This document shows, piece after piece, positions 33,103 to 42,084 of a DNA stretch of 64,000 nt (positions are counted from its first letter, which is position 1; every line of letters begins with the position of its first letter). Location of the stretch: positions 1 to 64,000 of the forward strand of contig JAEWMB010000026.1 of NCBI GenBank assembly GCA_023457255.1, read 5' to 3'. The position numbers and the translations under genes were made by a program. The DNA comes from Bacillota bacterium (GTDB taxonomy: Bacteria; Bacillota; Clostridia; Lachnospirales; Lachnospiraceae). A model generated the notes under the pieces. The model was not told where the DNA came from. It saw only the letters and a program-made list of their open reading frames with translations, and did not search any database.

Positions 33103-34053
33103 ATGGGGACGAAAATGAGCAGGGTAGATATCATTATGAGCACCTACAATGGTGAAAAGTTCTTAAAGGAGCAAATGGATTCTATAGTTACGTGTAATCA
33201 TAAGAAGGTAATACTGCATGTTTTTGACGATGGTTCTTCCGATGATACCTTAAAGATATTAACAGATTACAAACATCGCTATCAAGATCAATTCTATCTT
33301 TATCAGAATCAACGTAATTTAGGTGTTACCAAGAACTTTCTGCATGGAATAAAAACGGTAATGGATCATTTTGAAGAAGCAAAATACTTTATGTGCTGCG
33401 ACCAGGATGATGTATGGCATGCGGATAAGGTAAGTAAAACATTAAGGCGTATGGAACAGATGGAAAAACGATTTGGTGCCGACCGGCCGCTTTTGGTTTT
33501 TACAGATGCGGTAATTACGGATGAAAATCTTAATGAGATTTCAAAGTCTTTTATTAAAACTCAGCATTTTAATTCAAACAAGGTTGATTTGGCACATCTT
33601 TTAATGGAAAATAAATGCATTGGATGTACCGTAATGATTAATCGTGCGTTTGACTATTATCTTTCTCGTATTCCAAACAATGCCAGATATCATGATTGGT
33701 GGCTGGCGTTAATTGCGGCCGCGTTTGGTCATATCAGCTATTTACCGGAGGCTACAATTGATTATAGGCAGCATTCTTCCAATGTAGTAGGAAGTATAAG
33801 TTTTTCTTCTTATGTCCGAAAACGCATTGCGTCATTGAAAGAGCAAAGACAGACACTAATCAAAAACCGTGAGCAAGCGGAAGAATTTTTACATTTCTTC
33901 CGGAAGGATTTAAATGGACGTCAAAAATTCATTGTGAAAGGCTATTTAAAGATGTTTCAAGCAAACTTTGCTAAAAGGCGCTATATAGCAATTAAGCAAG
34001 GATATCTAAAAAGCGGTATGATTCGAAATTGCGGATTAATGTTGATTTTATAA
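33103..34053 (+). CDS. Family 2 glycosyltransferase
   Basis: A 316-residue GT2 enzyme. The start region SRVDIIMSTYNGEKFLKEQMDSI is the typical nucleotide-sugar fold; FDDGSSDDTLKIL carries the first acidic motif, and MCCDQDDVWHADKV the DxD (DQDD) that binds metal and sugar nucleotide. NARYHDWWLALIAAAFG is the conserved acceptor-side motif of WbbL-like rhamnosyl/glucosyl transferases. Start choice is unclear: ATG 33103 has GGAAAGG too close; ATG 33115 lies at better distance from GGGG. It is co-transcribed with the preceding glycosyltransferase and followed by a terminator about 135 bp later. Confidence 0.84.
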   Translation: MGTKMSRVDIIMSTYNGEKFLKEQMDSIVTCNHKKVILHVFDDGSSDDTLKILTDYKHRYQDQFYLYQNQRNLGVTKNFLHGIKTVMDHFEEAKYFMCCDQDDVWHADKVSKTLRRMEQMEKRFGADRPLLVFTDAVITDENLNEISKSFIKTQHFNSNKVDLAHLLMENKCIGCTVMINRAFDYYLSRIPNNARYHDWWLALIAAAFGHISYLPEATIDYRQHSSNVVGSISFSSYVRKRIASLKEQRQTLIKNREQAEEFLHFFRKDLNGRQKFIVKGYLKMFQANFAKRRYIAIKQGYLKSGMIRNCGLMLIL

Positions 34054-34189
34054 TTCTTTATCGTTACTGTCGCAATTAAGCAAAGGTATTAATGTTTTTT
34101 AATATAGATAACTGATATTGCTTCGAATAAATGGGGTTTTTATATAGTCAGCAAAAGTTAACTATGTTTACCAAGATATAAAGAATAGA

Positions 34190-34246
34190 GCAGAAATAAA
34201 CGTAAAGGTCTTAAAAAAGGACTCAAAGTTTATCTCTGCTTTTTTA
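34190..34246 (+). terminator. Terminator after the glycosyltransferase pair
   Basis: GCAGAAATAAAC (34190-34201) pairs with GTTTATCTCTGC (34228-34239) with one mismatch, followed by TTTTTTATT. The rest of the 309-bp gap (34054-34362) shows nothing else. Confidence 0.7.
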
Positions 34247-34362
34247 TTACAAGATGCATTTTGGTTTCTTGTTCTTCCGGACTATTTGTGCCGGTTCCTC
34301 ATCTTTAAAACTTAAGCTATGGGAAGCAAGGAAACCAGCACTGGCTTTTAAGGCTATCTGTA

Positions 34363-35292
34363 TTACTCGATGATAGTACCTGTCTTATGGGACAATCCTT
34401 CAAGCGCTTTCTCAAGATGTGTAATAATTGCACGGCGGCCATTACCGGAGCTTACAAAGTCAACACTTGCTTCGATCTTTGGAAGCATCGCACCCTCTTC
34501 AAAATAACCCTCTTCCATATATTTTACAGCATCGGATATCGAAAGTGTATCAAGAGATGTGGCATTTTCTTTGCCGTAATTTAATTCAACTTTGTCTACA
34601 CCGGTTAAGAAAAGTAAAGTTGAGGCATTTAATAGATTGGCTAACTTTGCCGCCACTAAATCTTTCTCGATAATAGCACTGGCACCCTTTAGTACAGGTC
34701 CTTGCTCTAATACCGGAATTCCGCCGCCGCCACCTGCAATTACAATTTGATTTGCATCTACAAGTGCTTTGACTGCATCAATTTCATAGATATCCATAGG
34801 CTTTGGAGCAGCGATAATACGGCGGTAACCCTTGTCTAGTTTTACCACATAGTTACCCTTCTTTTCTTCCATCGCAGCCTCGGCTTCTGTCATGTATCTG
34901 CCGATAATTTTTGACGGATGAGAAAATGCCTTATCAAAAGGGTCTACTTTTACCTGCGTAATAATAGTAGAAACCGGCTTATATATTCCTCGCACAAGTA
35001 ACTCCGTACGTATCATACTTTGTAAATCATATCCGATATATCCTTGACTCATGGCACCGCAAACGGACATAGGAGCTGCGGTATATTTCGAATCAAGACG
35101 GCTAAATTCTGTCATGGCGGTATGCACCATACCAATCTGAGGACCATTGCTGTGTGTTATAACAACCTGATATCCTGCATCAACTAAATCTGCAACTGCA
35201 CTGGCAGCTTTTTTCACATTTGCATGCTGTTCCGGGAAGGTTTCACCAAATGCACTTCGGCCAAGTGCTACAACAATAATATTCTGACTCAT
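34363..35292 (-). CDS. Carbamate-kinase-like amino acid kinase, divergent active-site loop
   Basis: A 309-residue member of the carbamate kinase family, which transfers phosphate between carbamoyl phosphate and ADP. Overall length and pattern fit: VVITHSNGPQIGMV, PMSVCGAMSQGYIGYDLQ, IIAGGGG-like VIAGGGGGIPV, the KDLVAAKLAN lysine motif and FLTGVDKV. However, the first loop reads VALGRSAFGETF where genuine carbamate kinases have ALGGNAL, and HGNGPQVG has become HSNGPQIG. These changes touch the phosphate-binding glycine loop. It may be a paralogue with another acyl- or carbamoyl-phosphate substrate. ATG 35292 follows AAAGAGGTAATGCG. No ornithine carbamoyltransferase gene is nearby. Confidence 0.78.
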   Translation of the reverse strand: MSQNIIVVALGRSAFGETFPEQHANVKKAASAVADLVDAGYQVVITHSNGPQIGMVHTAMTEFSRLDSKYTAAPMSVCGAMSQGYIGYDLQSMIRTELLVRGIYKPVSTIITQVKVDPFDKAFSHPSKIIGRYMTEAEAAMEEKKGNYVVKLDKGYRRIIAAPKPMDIYEIDAVKALVDANQIVIAGGGGGIPVLEQGPVLKGASAIIEKDLVAAKLANLLNASTLLFLTGVDKVELNYGKENATSLDTLSISDAVKYMEEGYFEEGAMLPKIEASVDFVSSGNGRRAIITHLEKALEGLSHKTGTIIE

Positions 35293-35554
35293 CGCATTAC
35301 CTCTTTTCTTTCAAGTATTTTTATCATATCATTTTTTATAAAAAAAAGGAAGAGTTTTGTATTTGAAATACTGCTTGAAACAATGTTTTATCTCTGATAT
35401 GATAAAATAGAAAAAAGATTGTATTTCTGTCAAAGAAGAACTAAGGGGTAGCTTCTTTAGGAAGGATTCCTATCGATATGGACAGGAGCACGGTATTTGG
35501 ACAGAATACTACATAATCGGATTGTCTATACTAATAGTAACAAAGGAGAACAGT

Positions 35555-36034
35555 ATGTTAGAGGATGATTATATCTATTTTACCATGGATAAGACGAAAC
35601 ATATCGCGTTAGTTGCGCATGATGGTAAGAAAAAAGAAATTGTAGAATGGGCGGAGAAGCATAAGGAAGTATTAAAGAAACATTTTCTTTGCGGTACCGG
35701 AACTACGGCAAAACTAATAGCTGAGAAGACGGGACTTCCGGTGCGTGCTTTCAATAGTGGTCCTCTTGGCGGTGATCAGCAGATCGGTGCACGTATTGTA
35801 GAAGGAAATATTGATTTTATTATATTTTTATGGGACCCGCTGGAGTCTCAGCCACATGATCCCGACGTAAAAGCTTTACTTCGCATTGCGGTAGTTTATG
35901 ATATTCCAATTGCGAATAATCTTGCGACAGCAGATTTCCTCTTAGAAAGCAGATTAATGGAAGAAACTTATGATCGTAAGGTAACAAACTTTAATAAGAC
36001 GATGAGACAGCGTATTGATCAGTTTTCAAAATAA
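35555..36034 (+). CDS. mgsA: Methylglyoxal synthase
   Basis: A 159-residue enzyme that converts dihydroxyacetone phosphate to methylglyoxal and phosphate, a bypass relieving sugar-phosphate stress. Conserved features: HIALVAHDGKK at the N-terminus, CGTGTTAKLI, the phosphate-binding SGPLGGDQQIGARI, the active-site FLWDPLESQPHDPDVKALLR and NLATADFLL. Catalytic aspartates fall in LGGDQQ and WDPL. ATG 35555 follows AAAGGAG; the in-frame TTG at 35522 is not needed. The C-terminal extension (VTNFNKTMRQRIDQF) is short. It is a single gene followed by a terminator. Confidence 0.94.
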   Translation: MLEDDYIYFTMDKTKHIALVAHDGKKKEIVEWAEKHKEVLKKHFLCGTGTTAKLIAEKTGLPVRAFNSGPLGGDQQIGARIVEGNIDFIIFLWDPLESQPHDPDVKALLRIAVVYDIPIANNLATADFLLESRLMEETYDRKVTNFNKTMRQRIDQFSK

Positions 36035-36045
36035 GAAATTTCATG

Positions 36046-36088
36046 GGATGTTGCATCTAACCTTGGGCATGCAGCATCCTATTTTTTA
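36046..36088 (+). terminator. Terminator after mgsA
   Basis: GGATGTTGCAT (36046-36056) pairs with ATGCAGCATCC (36069-36079, one G-T pair), followed by TATTTTTTAT. The remaining stretch to 36344 is AT-rich and shows no gene. Confidence 0.78.
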
Positions 36089-36344
36089 TACCGCTCACAG
36101 GAGCCCTCACGCTAGTTCTATAAAGCTATTACCATCAATAAAAAACGTCAATTATCCCAGGCTATCATCCAATCCATAAATCCCAAATATGATGCATATA
36201 GTTACAAAACTATATTTAAGAATGTATGAAACAATGGTTAAAGATAGTGGATAATTAGAAGCAATAGCTAGTATAACTTTTTTATGTAATGTATAAATAC
36301 TCGTTATATAATGCGAAAATATGAATAATTTCGGAAATATCTCA

Positions 36345-36373
36345 TTGACACAAAAGGTATTATTGTATACAAT
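36345..36373 (+). promoter_or_regulatory. Promoter with palindromic operator for the Re-citrate synthase operon
   Basis: TTGACA (36345-36350), 17-bp spacer, TACAAT (36368-36373). The 12-bp perfect palindrome ATTGTATACAAT (36362-36373) covers the -10 element. Its GTATAC core fits the GT-n-AC operators used by GntR/FadR-type regulators; such a regulator is the third gene downstream. Confidence 0.75.
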
Positions 36374-36406
36374 GGAACAAAAAATGTTGAGTATAGGAGA
36401 GAGCGC

Positions 36407-37814
36407 CATGGAGAATCGTAAAGTTTACATGAATCATCATAATAATTTATTGTCTCTTGAGGAGCATATTTATGAATTGGTAGATGTGGTTCAGCCCAAT
36501 GTTTTCCGCAATTTATTTCCTTATGATGAGATACCAAAGATCGCTTTTAATGATCGTATCGTACCTCATAATATGCCGGAGAATATCTGGATTACCGATA
36601 CAACCTTCCGTGATGGTCAGCAGTCAAGAGCTCCCTATACTACGGAACAAATTGTTACGATATATGATTATTTACATAGGCTGGGCGGTCCCAAAGGTAT
36701 AGTCCGTGCGAGTGAATTCTTTCTATACAGCAAGAAAGATAGAGATGCTGTTTATAAATGTATGGAACAAGGCTATGAATTTCCAGAGATTACTTCTTGG
36801 ATACGTGCAAGTAGGAAGGATTTTGAGTTAGTAAAAGACCTCGGAATGAAGGAAACGGGAATCTTAGTCAGTTGTTCTGATTATCATATCTTTTATAAGA
36901 TGAAGATGACTAGAAGTCAGGCAATGGAGCATTACTTAAGTGTAGTGAGAGAATGTTTGGAAACTGGTGTTGCACCAAGATGCCATTTGGAGGATATTAC
37001 ACGTTCTGATATCCATGGATTTGTAATTCCTTTCTGCTTTGAATTAATGAAACTTGGTATCGAGTATGGGATTCCGGTAAAGATTCGTGCCTGTGATACC
37101 ATGGGCTATGGAGTGAACTTTGCCGGTGCGGTAATACCAAGGAGTGTTCAGGGGATCATCTATAGCTTAATTACTCATGCGGGTGTTCCTTCCGAACAAT
37201 TGGAATGGCATGGGCACAATGATTTTTATAAAGCGGTTACCAACTCAACGACTGCATGGCTGTATGGTGCAAGTGGAGTAAACTGCTCGCTATTTGGCAT
37301 CGGCGAAAGAACGGGTAATACACCTCTTGAAGCTATGGTTTTTGAATATGCTCAGCTAAGAGGAAGTTTAGATGGCATGGATACTACCGTCATTACAGAG
37401 CTGGCAGAATACTTTAAGAAAGAGATTGGCTATAAGATTCCCCATAGAACTCCGTTCGTTGGCAAGAACTTTAATGTAACCCGTGCAGGAATTCATGCAG
37501 ATGGTCTCTTGAAAAATGAGGAGATTTATAATATATTTGATACAGAGAAGTTTTTAAACCGTCCTGTCTTGGTTTCGGTTTCCAATACTTCCGGTCTGGC
37601 AGGAATTGCTCACTGGATTAATACCTACTATAAACTAAAGGGAGACATGATGTTGGATAAGTCAAGCTCTTTGGTAAACAAGCTTAAGTTATTAGTAGAT
37701 CAAGAGTATGAAGAGGGACGTATCACCGTTATGACAGACGCCGAGTTAGTTGGGATGATTGATATGTACAAAACAGAATGCAAGGTAGATTTACCGGAGA
37801 TTACAATAGAGTAA
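36407..37814 (+). CDS. Putative Re-citrate synthase (isopropylmalate/homocitrate synthase-like)
   Basis: A 469-residue HMGL-type TIM-barrel enzyme. IWITDTTFRDGQQSRAPYT is the N-terminal catalytic motif of the isopropylmalate/homocitrate synthase family, WHGHNDFYKAV carries the metal-binding HxH, and GASGVNCSLFGIGERTGNTPLE is the second conserved site. No LeuA allosteric C-terminal domain is present. The neighbour is an isocitrate dehydrogenase, and Re-citrate synthases of clostridia belong to this family. I therefore infer it makes citrate from oxaloacetate and acetyl-CoA for glutamate synthesis. LeuA or homocitrate synthase activity remain alternatives. ATG 36407 follows AGGAGAG and lies past the promoter; the frame open from 36321 overlaps the promoter and cannot be the start. 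Confidence 0.78.
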
Positions 37815-37976
37815 TTCTGAAACGGCATAAGAGCAGGGTCCTTATGCAGGTAGGACAATACTTGCCTGCAGGATAACCTGAGAGCAAATTTAAGGTGCAT
37901 TGGAGGTAATTCAAAACAAGGAGAAGCTTGCAAAGTGTTTTTCTTGTTTCGAAATAAACAACAGGAGGATATGGAA

Positions 37977-39140
37977 ATGACTAGGGAATCGATAGCGGCT
38001 GCGAAAGAAGCATTCGGGAAGCTCCTTGAGGAGCAATTAAAGCGTGTTGAGGTAATGAAGGCGCAGGGTGATTTTTTAAACTATCAAGAACTCGATAAAA
38101 TTATTGTCGGTGTGTGTGGCGGTGATGGAATCGGTCCGGCGATTACCAGCCAGGCACAGAGAATTCTGGAATACCTGTTAAAAGATGATATCTTAAAAGG
38201 TAAAGTAGAATTTAAGGTAATTGATGGTCTGACAATTGAGCGCAGGGCCGCAGAGCACGCCGCAATTCCGGCAGATGTTCTGAAAGAATTGAAGGAATGC
38301 CACGTAATCTTAAAAGGGCCTACAACTACGCCTAGAAAAGGTGATCCATGGCCAAATGTTGAGAGTGCAAATGTAGCGATGCGTAAGGAATTGGATTTAT
38401 TCGCAAATGTAAGACCGGTTAGAATACCGGAACAAGGGATTGATTGGACTTTCTATCGTGAGAATACGGAAGGTGCCTATGCGGTTGGAAGTAAAGGTAT
38501 TCATGTTACCGAAGATTTAGGTGTGGACTTTACCGTTGTAACCAGTCAGGGAACAGAACGTATTATAAGAACTGCATTTGAATATGCGAAAGCAAATGGT
38601 AAAACTAGAGTTACGGCAGTAACAAAAGCGAATATCATTAAAACTACAGATGGAAAATTCTTAGATATCTTCCGGGAAATTGCAAAAGAATACCCGGGGA
38701 TCACTGCAGATGACTGGTATATTGATATTATGACTGCAAAGCTTATAGATGAGAAGAGAAGAAAAGAATTTCAGGTTATGGTTCTTCCGAACCTTTATGG
38801 TGATATTATTACAGATGAAGCAGCAGAATTCCAGGGAGGAGTTGGTACTGCCGGAAGTGCGAATATCGGAAAACAGTATGCGATGTTTGAGGCAATTCAT
38901 GGTTCCGCACCTAGAATGGTAGAGGAAGGCAGAGATCAATATGCCGACCCTTGCAGTGTAATACGTGCTGGGGCAATGTTACTCTCTCATATCGGATATG
39001 GGAAAGAAGCAGGGAAACTTTATGAGGCACTTGATATCTGTACTGTAACTGAGAAGAAATTAGTGATTACCGGACGTAATACCGGAGCTACCGGAGCAGA
39101 ATTCGCCGATTATATTATGGAGACAATTGAAGCAATGTAA
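37977..39140 (+). CDS. icd: Isocitrate/isopropylmalate-family dehydrogenase, probably NAD-isocitrate dehydrogenase
   Basis: A 387-residue beta-decarboxylating dehydrogenase. VGVCGGDGIGPAIT is the N-terminal family signature, LFANVRPVRIPEQGIDWTFYRENTEGAYAVG includes the substrate-binding arginine and the NTEG motif, KANIIKTTDGKFLDIF holds the active-site lysine, and NLYGDIITDEAAEFQGGVGTAGSANIG has the metal-binding aspartates. The AIHGSAPRMVEEGRDQYADP segment is the nucleotide-binding loop. It yields 2-oxoglutarate if the substrate is isocitrate, which the upstream Re-citrate synthase makes likely. I chose ATG 37977 because AGGAGG lies eight bases away; the open frame reaches 37935. Confidence 0.87.
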   Translation: MTRESIAAAKEAFGKLLEEQLKRVEVMKAQGDFLNYQELDKIIVGVCGGDGIGPAITSQAQRILEYLLKDDILKGKVEFKVIDGLTIERRAAEHAAIPADVLKELKECHVILKGPTTTPRKGDPWPNVESANVAMRKELDLFANVRPVRIPEQGIDWTFYRENTEGAYAVGSKGIHVTEDLGVDFTVVTSQGTERIIRTAFEYAKANGKTRVTAVTKANIIKTTDGKFLDIFREIAKEYPGITADDWYIDIMTAKLIDEKRRKEFQVMVLPNLYGDIITDEAAEFQGGVGTAGSANIGKQYAMFEAIHGSAPRMVEEGRDQYADPCSVIRAGAMLLSHIGYGKEAGKLYEALDICTVTEKKLVITGRNTGATGAEFADYIMETIEAM

Positions 39141-39246
39141 CATAGGATAAATGACAATCTCGTTGTAATATAGGTGAAGAACAGCGAGGTTGTCATACTT
39201 GCGTTATGCTATAGTGTTAAGTGTGATGTGCACAGGAGGAATTTTC

Positions 39247-39915
39247 GTGGATAGCAAAGAACTGCATCAAGAGGTTACGGACAAATATTCATTAAGGGGC
39301 AGAGTATTTAACCGTATCCGGGAAGATATCCTATCGGGGAAATATGCTCAACAAGAGGAATTAAAAGAGAGTACGATAGGAAATGAATTGGGAGTAAGCA
39401 GAACTCCGGTTCGAGAAGCTTTAAGACAATTGGAGTTAGAAGGTTTGGTGAATATTATTCCAAACAAAGGGGCTTATGTTACTGGTATCACAGAAAAAGA
39501 TATTCAGGATATTTATGTTATCAGGTCTTATCTGGAAGGCTTATGTGCCAGATGGGCATGTGAGCATATTACAGAAGAACAGCTTCAAGAGTTAGAGGAA
39601 GTGGTCTATCTGTCGGAATTTCATATTAAGAAGCAGCATCATGAGCAGGTTTTGGAACTGGATAATAAGTTTCATGAGTTAATATATGAGGCATCGAACA
39701 GCAAGATTCTAAGACATGTACTCTCAGATTTCCATCATTATGTACAGCGCATACGAAAAATAACTCTGTCAAAACCTGAGCGTGCGGAAAAATCAAATGA
39801 AGAGCATACCGCTATCTTAGAAGCTATCCGTCAAAGAGACGGCGGAAGAGCAGAAACACTGGCACATGAGCACATTATCCGTACCATTGACAATATTAGC
39901 AAGCAAGGACTTTAA
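39247..39915 (+). CDS. GntR-family regulator, FCD (FadR-type) domain
   Basis: A 222-residue regulator that should control the Re-citrate synthase/isocitrate dehydrogenase genes. Residues 20-85 form the GntR winged helix (RVFNRIREDILSGKY, IGNELGVSRTPVREALRQLELEGLVNIIPNKGAYV). Residues 95-220 form the all-helical FCD effector domain (IYVIRSYLEGLCARWAC, LDNKFHELIYEASNS, EEHTAILEAIRQRDGGRAETLAHEHI), with the Asp/His metal- or carboxylate-binding positions typical of FCD. I chose GTG 39247 because CACAGGAGG precedes it by seven bases. Co-direction with the two enzymes and a GTATAC palindrome in their promoter fit autoregulation in response to an organic acid. Confidence 0.88.
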   Translation: MDSKELHQEVTDKYSLRGRVFNRIREDILSGKYAQQEELKESTIGNELGVSRTPVREALRQLELEGLVNIIPNKGAYVTGITEKDIQDIYVIRSYLEGLCARWACEHITEEQLQELEEVVYLSEFHIKKQHHEQVLELDNKFHELIYEASNSKILRHVLSDFHHYVQRIRKITLSKPERAEKSNEEHTAILEAIRQRDGGRAETLAHEHIIRTIDNISKQGL

Positions 39916-39984
39916 AAGTCGGGAAACTAAGTTTTTAAAGAGAATTGGCAGAATACATTATAACATAACCTTTAAGATGACAAT

Positions 39985-40036
39985 AATAGGATGCATGCTT
40001 GGAAGGCTTGGTACTTTCGCATGGTCCTATTTTTTA
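39985..40036 (+). terminator. Terminator after the GntR gene
   Basis: AATAGGA (39985-39991) pairs with TCCTATT (40025-40031), with an inner GCATGC/GCATGG stem, followed by TTTTTATT. Confidence 0.65.
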
Positions 40037-40178
40037 TTCATAAGTACAAGGTAAAAGATATCCTCTCCTTTTAAATTTCAAATTATATGGTACTAATTTA
40101 CTAAAGAAATATTAATAAATGAAATGATGTGGTCGATATTTAGTTAGGATTTTAAGGTGTAAGAGAAAGGGATAAAGA

Positions 40179-41867
40179 ATGAAAACTAAGTTTAATTTTA
40201 CAAAAAGACTGATTATGATTGTATTTACGCCATGCTTAATCATTAGTATTGTACTATGTCTTACCAGCACATTATCTATGATAAACAACATGAGAGATGA
40301 GATGCAGCTAACTTTACAGGCAGTTGTGAATGGTGCACAGAATACTTTAGAGCATGTAAATGAGGATGAGCTTCAGGTAATTGACGGTGAGCTATATAAA
40401 GGGCAGGTTCCGATAGCCAAGCTTCAAAATATTGTAGATAATTATAAACAAAAGAATGGTGTTGACGTTACCTTCTTTTTAGGTGATGTAAGAATACTTT
40501 CCAGTATACCAGACGTTGTTGGAACGAAAGCAGAGAAAATAGTTTCTGATACCGTGTTAAAAGGAAACAGCTATTCTTCCAATAATGTTTCAGTGAATGG
40601 TAGGTCTTATTCCGGTCATTATGTTCCTTTAAAACAAGGGGATCATGTGGTTGGTATGATATTTGCAGGCAAATCAAATGAAGTGATAGTGAATGAACTA
40701 TTCCAAGCCAGCAGTATCACTATAATTGCAAGTCTTATTTTGATTGTTATTACAATTATCATCTGCTCGCTGTTTGCCAGAAAAATGGTAAAGGCATTAA
40801 AAAAAGCGAATCGGGTTGTGAGTCTGATCACAGAAGGAAAACTAAATATATCAGAAGACGAGGGTACCACGGACAGGACAGATGAAATCGGTGAAATATG
40901 TAATAATGCCTATCACCTTTCTCTTGTTCTAAGGAATATCCTTATGGCAGTCAAGGAGACCTCTGTGCAGCTAAATGATATGTCTGTCTATCTAAATCAG
41001 TCTGCGGAGATAACAAATAGCAATGTGCAGGATATCAGTAAAGCAGTGGAAGACGTAGCAACGGGTGCTAATGATCAGGCAGAAAATACACAGAATGCAA
41101 CGAATTCAGTCACTGAGATGGGAAATGGTATTCTGCAAATCAGAGAAGGTGTCCAAGAACTGGTTACTCTAGCAAATACCATGAATGCCTCCAAAGATGT
41201 CGTAGTGGATAATATGGTAAAATTAAGCATTGCAGCGGATAAGGTAAATAAAGAAGTTGACCGTGCAAGTGAACAGGTTGCTGTCACAAGTCATTCCGTC
41301 CAGGAAATTCAAAACGCGATTCATGTAATAAGAGACATTGCAGAGCAGACGAATTTGTTATCCTTAAATGCCTCCATTGAGGCAGCCAGGGCAGGTGAGG
41401 CAGGCAGAGGCTTTGCAGTTGTAGCTGATCAAGTTGGCAGTCTGGCAAAGCAATCGGCAAATTCCTCCAATGAAATTGATCGTGTCTTAGTAACATTGCT
41501 GGAAAACTACAATCAGATTGTTAAGGTAATGAGTTCCATCACAGAGGCTATGAGAATACAAAGCGGAAGTATTAAAGAAACGGAAGAAGAGTTTGATGTG
41601 TTGAAAGAGGGTATTGAATCGACAATCTATAGTATTTCAACGATAACGAGAGAAACGGAGGTTCTTGATAAAAAACGTGAGGAAATTGTGGATACGATAC
41701 AAAACCTTTCAGCAATCTCCGAAGAAAATGCAGCCTCGACAGAGGAAACAATGGCATCCATTGAAGAGCTCAATGCGACCATATCCGAAATAGCAAATGG
41801 TGCTAGAAAATTAAACGGTCACTCCAATCAGTTAAGTAAAGAAATCGAGATATTTGAAATGGAGTAA
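40179..41867 (+). CDS. Methyl-accepting chemotaxis protein with Cache sensor
   Basis: A 562-residue chemoreceptor that signals to CheA. One membrane helix near residues 10-30 (LIMIVFTPCLIISIVLCL) and another at about 172-195 enclose an extracellular single-Cache-type domain of about 140 residues (ALQAVVNGAQNTLEHV ... SYSGHYVPLKQGDHVVGMIFAGKS). A HAMP linker follows, then the long helical signalling domain with the conserved hairpin tip RDIAEQTNLLSLNASIEAARAGEAGRGFAVVADQVGSLAKQ. The C-terminus has no CheR-binding pentapeptide. ATG 40179 follows GAGAAAGGG. It is a single gene and has no chemotaxis partners in this window. Confidence 0.93.
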   Translation: MKTKFNFTKRLIMIVFTPCLIISIVLCLTSTLSMINNMRDEMQLTLQAVVNGAQNTLEHVNEDELQVIDGELYKGQVPIAKLQNIVDNYKQKNGVDVTFFLGDVRILSSIPDVVGTKAEKIVSDTVLKGNSYSSNNVSVNGRSYSGHYVPLKQGDHVVGMIFAGKSNEVIVNELFQASSITIIASLILIVITIIICSLFARKMVKALKKANRVVSLITEGKLNISEDEGTTDRTDEIGEICNNAYHLSLVLRNILMAVKETSVQLNDMSVYLNQSAEITNSNVQDISKAVEDVATGANDQAENTQNATNSVTEMGNGILQIREGVQELVTLANTMNASKDVVVDNMVKLSIAADKVNKEVDRASEQVAVTSHSVQEIQNAIHVIRDIAEQTNLLSLNASIEAARAGEAGRGFAVVADQVGSLAKQSANSSNEIDRVLVTLLENYNQIVKVMSSITEAMRIQSGSIKETEEEFDVLKEGIESTIYSISTITRETEVLDKKREEIVDTIQNLSAISEENAASTEETMASIEELNATISEIANGARKLNGHSNQLSKEIEIFEME

Positions 41868-41923
41868 GATATCTATGGCTGATAGAGGGGAAATGCATAA
41901 AATAAATCGGATTAAGTAGGAAC

Positions 41924-41992
41924 ATAAAAATGATAGGCAAACACAAGATACATAAAGTTATTTGCTTTCTACATCTTTTGTCTGCCTATCAT
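41924..41992 (-). terminator. Terminator downstream of aroC
   Basis: ATGATAGGCA (41930-41939) pairs with TGCCTATCAT (41983-41992), with additional pairing of ACACAAGAT with ATCTTTTGT inside. On the minus strand a TTTTT run follows. It may also end the chemoreceptor gene. Confidence 0.65.
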
Positions 41993-42084
41993 TTGAGTGC
42001 GAATCGATACATATAAAGAACCAAGGATATAATCGTCAGTTTGAAATAAGAATAAGACTTTGCCCGATTATCTGGTTAAATCTA

